From Nitrososphaerales archaeon TH5896 (lineage in GTDB: Archaea; Thermoproteota; Nitrososphaeria; Nitrososphaerales; Nitrososphaeraceae): DNA of 10,137 bases. The stretch covers positions 1 through 10,137 of the forward strand of contig JAATVP010000253.1 in the NCBI GenBank assembly GCA_014523625.1, read 5' to 3'. The translations under genes were made by a program, and so were the position numbers. A model generated the notes under the pieces. The model ran no database searches, was not told where the DNA came from, and saw only the letters and a list, made by a program, of their open reading frames with translations. Positions 6,179 through 10,137 of the stretch are shown piece after piece; the first letter of the stretch is position 1; each line of letters opens with the position of its first letter.

Positions 6179-7324
6179 TTGGCAAAAAGCCGAATGCCTC
6201 TTCCTCATGGAGGTAAGTTGATGAATAGAATTAGTCCTCACCAAAAAAATCTAGATGACATGTTCTCAATTATTATTGATACTGATACGAGGAACGACAT
6301 TGAGAACATCGCCGACGGTATTTTTAGTCCCTTAGAAGGATTTGTCTGTCAAGCTGATTTTGAGAGTATCGTTAGTAAAGGAAGATTGTCAAACGGACTC
6401 GCTTGGACGATTCCAATTGTACTTGATGTCGAAAACGAAACAGCCATCAAGATGAAAGATGAAGGTGAGGTTTCGTTAGTAAATAATAGCGAAGCCTTCG
6501 GAGTTATATCAGTCGATGATATATATCGATTCGATAAACAAAAGGTTGCAGAAAAGATATACCAAACAGTTGATCTGCAGCACCCAGGCGTGATGAAAAC
6601 GATGAGTATGAATGACGTGTTGGTGGGTGGAAAGATAAAAGTTTTCTCACGAATCCCTTTTTCACAATCAAGAAAGCTGAGGAAAACTCCTGCTGAAACC
6701 AGGAACGAAATTCTAACTAGAGGTTGGAAAAGTATTGTAGGTTTTCAAACCAGAAATGTACCACACGTAGCCCACGAAACCTTGCAGAAGACTGCACTTA
6801 GTCTGTTTGATGGTCTTTTTATCAATCCACTTATTGGTAAGAAAAAATTAGGAGACTTTAAGGATGAAGTAATAATTCATACTTATGAAACATTACTTAG
6901 TAGTTATTATTCGAGCGGCAGTGCGATGCTTGTTACCCTTCATACAGAGATGAGATATGCTGGCCCCAAGGAAGCAATTCATCATGCAATAATGCGCAAG
7001 AATTTTGGATGTACACATCTTATCATTGGTAGGGATCACGCTGGCGTAGGCGACTATTACGAACCGTTGGCCGCTCAAAAGATATTTAATGAATATCCAG
7101 ACCTCGAAATTGAGCCAGTATTCTTTCCGGCCTTTTATTACTGTAAGAAGTGTAAAGGGTATTCTAGCGCAAAGATATGTCCACATAATTCTGAAGCTAG
7201 GGAGGAACTCAGTGGTACAAAGATGAGAAAACTTGTGAGCTCTGGAGCAATGCCGGCTGATCATTTAATGAGACCAGAAGTTGCCAAAGTCATACTTTCC
7301 TACTCCGAGCCATTCGTCAAATAA
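6179..7324 (+). CDS. sat: ATP sulfurylase (sulfate adenylyltransferase)
   Basis: The enzyme makes APS and pyrophosphate from sulfate and ATP, the first step of sulfate assimilation, and feeds the APS reductase encoded just upstream. The 381-residue length is normal for bacterial/archaeal single-domain Sat. It opens with PLPHGGKLMNRI, typical of the N-terminus. The active-site motif is QTRNVPHVAHE (190-200), a variant of QxRNPxHxxHE. Then come NPLIGKKKLGDF, LVTLHTEMRYAGPKEAIHHA and GRDHAG (284-289). CKKCKGYSSAKICPH (Cys322, Cys325, Cys334, His336) looks like the structural zinc site of this class. LSGTKMRKLVSSG closes the domain. There is no C-terminal APS-kinase-like domain. The TTG start is supported by the GTGAT site overlapping the cysH stop. 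It converges on the HNH-like gene, with 34 bp between the stops and no obvious terminator. Confidence 0.95.
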   Translation: MAKSRMPLPHGGKLMNRISPHQKNLDDMFSIIIDTDTRNDIENIADGIFSPLEGFVCQADFESIVSKGRLSNGLAWTIPIVLDVENETAIKMKDEGEVSLVNNSEAFGVISVDDIYRFDKQKVAEKIYQTVDLQHPGVMKTMSMNDVLVGGKIKVFSRIPFSQSRKLRKTPAETRNEILTRGWKSIVGFQTRNVPHVAHETLQKTALSLFDGLFINPLIGKKKLGDFKDEVIIHTYETLLSSYYSSGSAMLVTLHTEMRYAGPKEAIHHAIMRKNFGCTHLIIGRDHAGVGDYYEPLAAQKIFNEYPDLEIEPVFFPAFYYCKKCKGYSSAKICPHNSEAREELSGTKMRKLVSSGAMPADHLMRPEVAKVILSYSEPFVK

Positions 7325-7358
7325 TGGGAAATCAGGTCAGAGATAAGTAGGTGCGAGA

Positions 7359-8135
7359 TCAGAAAATAGTGGTCTCAGCTTTGATACCGACATCATAATT
7401 AGTTAAGACAGTTCCTTTGATATCAGCTCCGACCTCTCTATCATCCAACAGAACCTCATTTTGAGTGATTTGTATTTTTTGAGAATTATAACGTAGACCA
7501 TCTGCAAGTATCCTGAGATCATTGCCGTTTTCGATTCTAGCCTCGAATGACATATTTTCTCGTTTATTCTCTATAACTAATCTCTTGGGTCTAAGATATT
7601 CTATATCCCAATCCCCAATTTTACTCCTCTCCGAACTCCAGCTATTTTCAAGTATTATGCCAACCAACTGATTGTTTCTATTAAAGAAATTCATATCCAT
7701 TACGAGGAACCTTTGATCCATTCTTTTCACACTGATGAGATCAAAATCATCTACCACCAATAGTCGTGATGTGTTAACGAAGGTACATCCTCCCAGCGAT
7801 ATAGTGAATTCATTCGGTGTAGTGGTCGCAAATGCAAGATCGTCATGGACCCTGTTGAAGGGGGTATTCTTGCTAGTTGAAAGAAATGCGGACTCTAGCT
7901 CACCTATTTGGAATTTGTTGTTGTGTGATGGACATACTGCTACCATATTTTCTGGTAGGAATACTTTTTGTCTCTTCAATTCATCTCCTTGAATCCCAGT
8001 CCGGCTGAAGTCTATGAATTCAAGCACTGGACATCCGCAAATGACGCATCCGTAATGTGCTTCTCTTTTAAGTTGGTTTTGAATCGCCTCAGGGACAACC
8101 ATCCTACGTTTTAGAGGATAATGCATTTCTGCCAT
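7359..8135 (-). CDS. HNH-nuclease-like protein with degenerate active site and C-terminal beta-rich domain
   Basis: The N-terminal 80 residues resemble the HNH knuckle: LKREAHYGCVICGCPVLEF, a short loop, then PENMVAVCPSHNNKFQIGELES. The zinc-type ligands C30-x2-C33 and C68-x2-H71 are present, as is Asn63. But where active HNH proteins carry His (for example E-Y-E-H or D-H-H after the first CxxC) this one has EFIDFS, and the second motif ends SHNNKF. It may therefore bind DNA or simply be structural rather than cut. The remaining 170 or so residues are beta-rich (LLVVDDFDLISV, FLVMDMNFFNRNNQLVGII, WDIEYLRPKRLVIEN, SFEARIENGNDLRIL). I recall such HNH-plus-beta proteins only as uncharacterised. 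The ATG at 8135 is taken as the start, and ATG 8126 is also possible; no SD or clear TATA was found. There is no methylase, restriction or defence gene beside it. Confidence 0.7.
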   Translation of the reverse strand: MAEMHYPLKRRMVVPEAIQNQLKREAHYGCVICGCPVLEFIDFSRTGIQGDELKRQKVFLPENMVAVCPSHNNKFQIGELESAFLSTSKNTPFNRVHDDLAFATTTPNEFTISLGGCTFVNTSRLLVVDDFDLISVKRMDQRFLVMDMNFFNRNNQLVGIILENSWSSERSKIGDWDIEYLRPKRLVIENKRENMSFEARIENGNDLRILADGLRYNSQKIQITQNEVLLDDREVGADIKGTVLTNYDVGIKAETTIF

Positions 8136-8192
8136 ATATTACTAGCTTGACTTTCATCTGAAATCAAGTAGAGTTTCTGAAAATTTGAAGCG

Positions 8193-8294
8193 AGATTAGT
8201 ATGATTAGGCTAAGTTGAAGATGATTCGTCACGACAGCAATCATCTTCAATATCCTCATCATCATCTTGGCTCCCTTAAACCATACTAATTCTC
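8193..8294. repeat. Nested inverted repeat (possible structured RNA or small element remnant)
   Basis: The inner stem is perfect over 12 bp: TTGAAGATGATT (8215-8226) pairs with AATCATCTTCAA (8239-8250) around a 12-nt loop, with a G-T pair extending it. The outer stem is a perfect 9 bp: ATTAGTATG (8195-8203) pairs with CATACTAAT (8282-8290). A second ATCATCTT at 8261-8268 could replace the right inner arm, so two mutually exclusive folds are possible. If the HNH mRNA starts upstream of it on the minus strand, it would lie in the 5' leader of that gene. Confidence 0.55.
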
Positions 8295-8399
8295 CAAACG
8301 ATAGGTCGAGATAGAGAATTACATAATCAAATTCTGTGCAAGTCAACTCCATCATATTCTAGGCTTTCCGCTTCAAAATTGAGATTCGACGTGAATAGG

Positions 8400-8407
8400 T
8401 ATAAATT
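8400..8407 (+). promoter_or_regulatory. TATA box upstream of the anchored surface protein
   Basis: TATAAATT is the best archaeal box A in this gap. It predicts a start near 8428-8430 and a leader of about 70 nt before the ATG at 8498. A weaker site, AAATATT near 8445, would instead give a leaderless transcript at the in-frame GTG 8474. The sequence alone does not decide between them. Confidence 0.45.
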
Positions 8408-8497
8408 CGGTAGATCGTTTGAAAAAAGTGTGCTCAAGATAAAGGCAAATATTCCATAACGATCAATACTGCCGTGAATAAGGGAATGAGGGACAAA

Positions 8498-9217
8498 ATG
8501 GCCTTACGGATGTTTCTTCTAATGCTATTGTTTGGGTTTCTTATACAACATGGTTCCGTGATCGGACAGGGTCAGGAACGCTTACAAAATATTCAACCAA
8601 TAAAGACAACGGAGACAAAAAGTAGTGAACAATTTGTTTATCCATTCAATGTGTCCAATGCAGATCGGCGGAACCCGGTAAATTACTCTTTTAACGCACC
8701 TATCGGAGAAAATTGGATTTTAACAATCCAGAATAACATGTCTTATGCACTCAGGGATGACGCAAAGACAATCATTAGATTGCATGAAGCAAGCCCAAGT
8801 GAGAAATTTGTTGAAATTGCCATGTTTGGCGGTACTTCTGACAAATTTTGGACCGCAGTAAACACGGAAGAATCTGGATACATCAAAGTGTATGAGCGAG
8901 ACACAGATGGTTGGAGTAAAGATGAGTCAATAACCGTTGGACATGGAAATAATCAAGGTTTATCAGTTAATAATGGTCAAAGGATAGTAACAGATAGACT
9001 ATCCCTCGATGGATTTAATCCAAGCCATGTAACAATTTATGGCAAGGACAGCTCAAATTCCCCACTGAATACATATGAGGGGACCATTTCATTTGATTTG
9101 ATATTTGGTGATCCTTCAGAATCTCCAGTCTATTATCTCCCATTTGCAATGCTCGTAGGCGTTGGAGGTTTGGTTGTGGTCTTGGTAGTATTCAAGAAGA
9201 GATCTAATCCGCCTTAA
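8498..9217 (+). CDS. Surface protein with signal peptide and C-terminal membrane anchor, unknown function
   Basis: The product has 239 residues from ATG 8498. It begins with a signal peptide (MALR, then FLLMLLFGFLIQ, with cleavage near the Gly/Gln-rich VIGQGQ). It continues as a beta-rich outer domain of about 185 residues and ends with one hydrophobic helix at about 212-232 (LPFAMLVGVGGLVVVLVVF) followed by basic KKRSNPP. That is the layout of an exported protein held by a C-terminal anchor with its domain outside. Three N-X-S sequons (N51, N62, N80) fit archaeal N-glycosylation. There is no Cys, metal site or protease motif, and no family is recognised. ATG 8498 is preferred because GAGG (8488-8491) lies 6 nt before it; GTG 8474 and ATG 8486 in frame are alternatives that lengthen the basic start. 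It is monocistronic and convergent with the nth side. Confidence 0.75.
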   Translation: MALRMFLLMLLFGFLIQHGSVIGQGQERLQNIQPIKTTETKSSEQFVYPFNVSNADRRNPVNYSFNAPIGENWILTIQNNMSYALRDDAKTIIRLHEASPSEKFVEIAMFGGTSDKFWTAVNTEESGYIKVYERDTDGWSKDESITVGHGNNQGLSVNNGQRIVTDRLSLDGFNPSHVTIYGKDSSNSPLNTYEGTISFDLIFGDPSESPVYYLPFAMLVGVGGLVVVLVVFKKRSNPP

Positions 9218-9222
9218 TTTTT
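9218..9222 (+). terminator. Short T tract directly after the anchored surface protein gene
   Basis: TTTTT follows the TAA at 9215-9217 without a hairpin, which is the form of many archaeal terminators. A second T5 tract lies at 9280-9284. Both are short, so the assignment is weak. Confidence 0.3.
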
Positions 9223-9223
9223 A

Positions 9224-9259
9224 ACCAGTTTAAGAATAAGTGAATTGACCGGTTTAAAG
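9224..9259. repeat. Two direct near-copies of ACC(A/G)GTTTAA(A)G
   Basis: ACCAGTTTAAG (9224-9234) and ACCGGTTTAAAG (9248-9259) lie 24 nt apart in the gap between convergent genes. The flanks TTAACC/TTGACC give each copy a loose palindromic form. Short length and position after a gene end make regulation doubtful. Confidence 0.25.
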
Positions 9260-9298
9260 CATGGACTAGAGGAGAATAATTTTTGATGATACGCCGAT

Positions 9299-9468
9299 TT
9301 ATGAGGTTCTTTGGTCAGTTATTACAACAGCTGTGAGAATCCTTTTTTCTTCAACCACAGGAATGCTTTTCAATATGCGGCTGATATCTATTATACCCAG
9401 AATGCTAATCATCGCCTTAAGGGATTTTCCATATTGCAAATTACAATTGTATAGTATTCATGATCCAC
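9299..9468 (-). pseudogene. Short frameshifted gene remnant downstream of nth, unidentified
   Basis: Two overlapping frames together read like one small protein of about 56 residues. The first runs from the GTG at 9468 as DHEYYTIVICNMENPL and stops at a TGA. The second continues as KAMISILGIIDISRILKSIP, then VVEEKRILTAVVITDQRTS, ending at the TAA at 9299-9301. Adding one C to the CCC run near 9419-9423 joins them as ...NMENPLKAMISIL.... The second part alone has an ATG at 9412 and would give 37 residues, overlapping the first stop as ATGA, so two tiny coupled genes are an alternative. The composition (regular Ile/Leu/Val with charged residues) looks genuinely protein-like, but I do not recognise the family. 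It sits 34 nt after the nth stop on the same strand and could have been its operon partner. A sequencing error in the C run is possible. Confidence 0.4.
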
Positions 9469-9502
9469 GTTCTCTTAATGAGGATCATTAGTATGACCAT
9501 TC

Positions 9503-10137
9503 TTAAGTTCCAGTATCTTTTTGCCGGTAATAATTACATTCATTTTTGAGTTGACATAAATTACACCGAGGGTTTCTTGGTAAACAAATATTCTGTCCGT
9601 ACATCACAAAGGTATTGTTGATTCTCGTCCAAGTTCTCCTGCTTGTTGAATTGGCTAATTCAATCTCTGTCATTTCGGGAGTTTTGGTATTGACAATACC
9701 AAGTCTATTTGATATTCTATGAACATGTACATCGACTGGTATTGCAGGTTTGTTAAAGCCATAGACCAAGACACAATTAGCAGTCTTGCGTCCCACTCCA
9801 GGCAATTGCAGGAGTTTTTCTATTGATTGCGGAACTTTTCCCTTATACTCTTTGGTTATTATTCTAGAAACTTCTTGAATTCGCTCTGCCTTAACGTTGT
9901 AAAATCCTATGCTTCGGATTATCTCCTTTATTTCTTCCAAGTTGGCATCAGCCAATTCCTTGCTATTCCTAAAACGCAAAAACAAATTATGTACTATTTT
10001 GGTCGTACTTTCGTCTCGTGTGCGAGCTGACAATATGGTTCCAATCAATATTTTGAATGGGTCTCTTCCCTCTTCAGACCGTAGAGATTCGAGAGCTGTA
10101 ATTCTTGGTGGTCTAGAAGCGTACAGTGTTGCTTCCA
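9503..10137 (-). CDS. nth: Endonuclease III (DNA glycosylase/AP lyase), 5' end outside window
   Basis: The enzyme removes oxidised pyrimidines and nicks abasic sites in base-excision repair. The frame is open from the window edge, so the TTG at 10048 is not the start: family-like sequence (RDPFKILIGTILSARTRD) runs through it. The 210 visible residues nearly equal a full Nth (about 210-220), so only a few are missing. Numbered from the first visible codon, the helix-hairpin-helix LPGVGRKTANC carries the catalytic Lys117, and PVDVHVHRISNRLG carries the catalytic Asp135 (VDTHV is more usual). The C-terminal [4Fe-4S] loop is exact: Cys184-x6-Cys191-x2-Cys194-x5-Cys200. The usual His in the HHWLI-type helix is replaced in RTWTRINNTFVMYG, a modest oddity. 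The gene ends KDTGT, with a small gene remnant 34 nt downstream. Confidence 0.93.
   Translation of the reverse strand, partial: EATLYASRPPRITALESLRSEEGRDPFKILIGTILSARTRDESTTKIVHNLFLRFRNSKELADANLEEIKEIIRSIGFYNVKAERIQEVSRIITKEYKGKVPQSIEKLLQLPGVGRKTANCVLVYGFNKPAIPVDVHVHRISNRLGIVNTKTPEMTEIELANSTSRRTWTRINNTFVMYGQNICLPRNPRCNLCQLKNECNYYRQKDTGT

Larger units (their letters stand above)
8136..8497. other. Divergent intergenic region of about 360 bp
   Basis: The stretch lies between the HNH-like gene (-) and the anchored surface protein (+). It holds the inverted-repeat element at 8193-8294 and a TATA box at 8400. A 63-codon minus-strand frame (8164-8355, starting MMELTCTEF) overlaps the inverted repeat. 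It is hydrophobic towards the end but has no SD or TATA, and its sequence is largely dictated by the repeat, so it is not called as a gene. Confidence 0.4.

Noticed and set aside
6893..7264. 123-codon minus-strand frame inside sat
   Set aside because: Antisense shadow of a conserved, full-length ATP sulfurylase.
8164..8355. 63-codon minus-strand frame starting MMELTCTEF
   Set aside because: It overlaps the inverted repeat, has no SD or TATA, and lacks a recognisable pattern.
1..10137. CRISPR array, transposase, integrase or attachment site
   Set aside because: No regularly spaced repeats, transposase motifs or terminal repeats were found on reading both strands.

Overview
The window looks like a piece of a low-GC thaumarchaeal (Nitrososphaerota) genome, most like the soil Nitrososphaerales group, for example a Nitrosocosmicus-type ammonia oxidiser. 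This is inference. It rests on TATA boxes about 26-27 nt upstream of start codons (leaderless archaeal promoters), surface proteins rich in N-X-S/T sequons, an archaeal-type ATP sulfurylase and endonuclease III, low GC by eye, and wide gene-poor gaps. Roughly 70% of the window is accounted for by genes or gene remnants.

Layout. Positions 3-161 hold the C-terminal end of a protein that starts outside the window. Positions 348-458 (-) encode a 36-residue single-helix membrane protein with its own TATA box. Positions 1088-1297 (-) encode a small charged helical protein of unknown function. Positions 1432-1952 (-) hold a DUF985-type cupin gene that appears dead: its start codon is ACG in a leaderless promoter context, and its last third is in another frame. 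Positions 2328-3554 (+) encode a CPA2/Kef-type cation:proton antiporter without a regulatory domain. Positions 3917-4399 (+) encode a secreted beta-rich protein. A gap of about 720 bp follows, with a triplicated GTTAAC-ending motif.

The metabolic core is 5123-7324. A DUF1059 gene (-) is divergent from a two-gene sulfate-assimilation operon: a [4Fe-4S] APS reductase (cysH) followed by ATP sulfurylase (sat). Sat converts sulfate and ATP to APS, and CysH reduces APS to sulfite. The sat ribosome-binding site overlaps the cysH stop codon. Convergent to sat is an HNH-like protein (7359-8135, -) that has kept its Cys/His knuckle but lost the usual catalytic histidines.

A 360-bp gap with a nested inverted repeat leads to a surface protein with a signal peptide and C-terminal membrane anchor (8498-9217, +). 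On the minus strand, at the right edge, lie endonuclease III (nth, lacking only its first residues) and a short frameshifted gene remnant downstream of it (9299-9468).

I see no insertion sequence, CRISPR array, rRNA, tRNA or clear defence island. The best leads are the small membrane protein, the two decayed genes, the degenerate HNH protein, the inverted-repeat element at 8193-8294 and the repeat cluster at 4709-4777.
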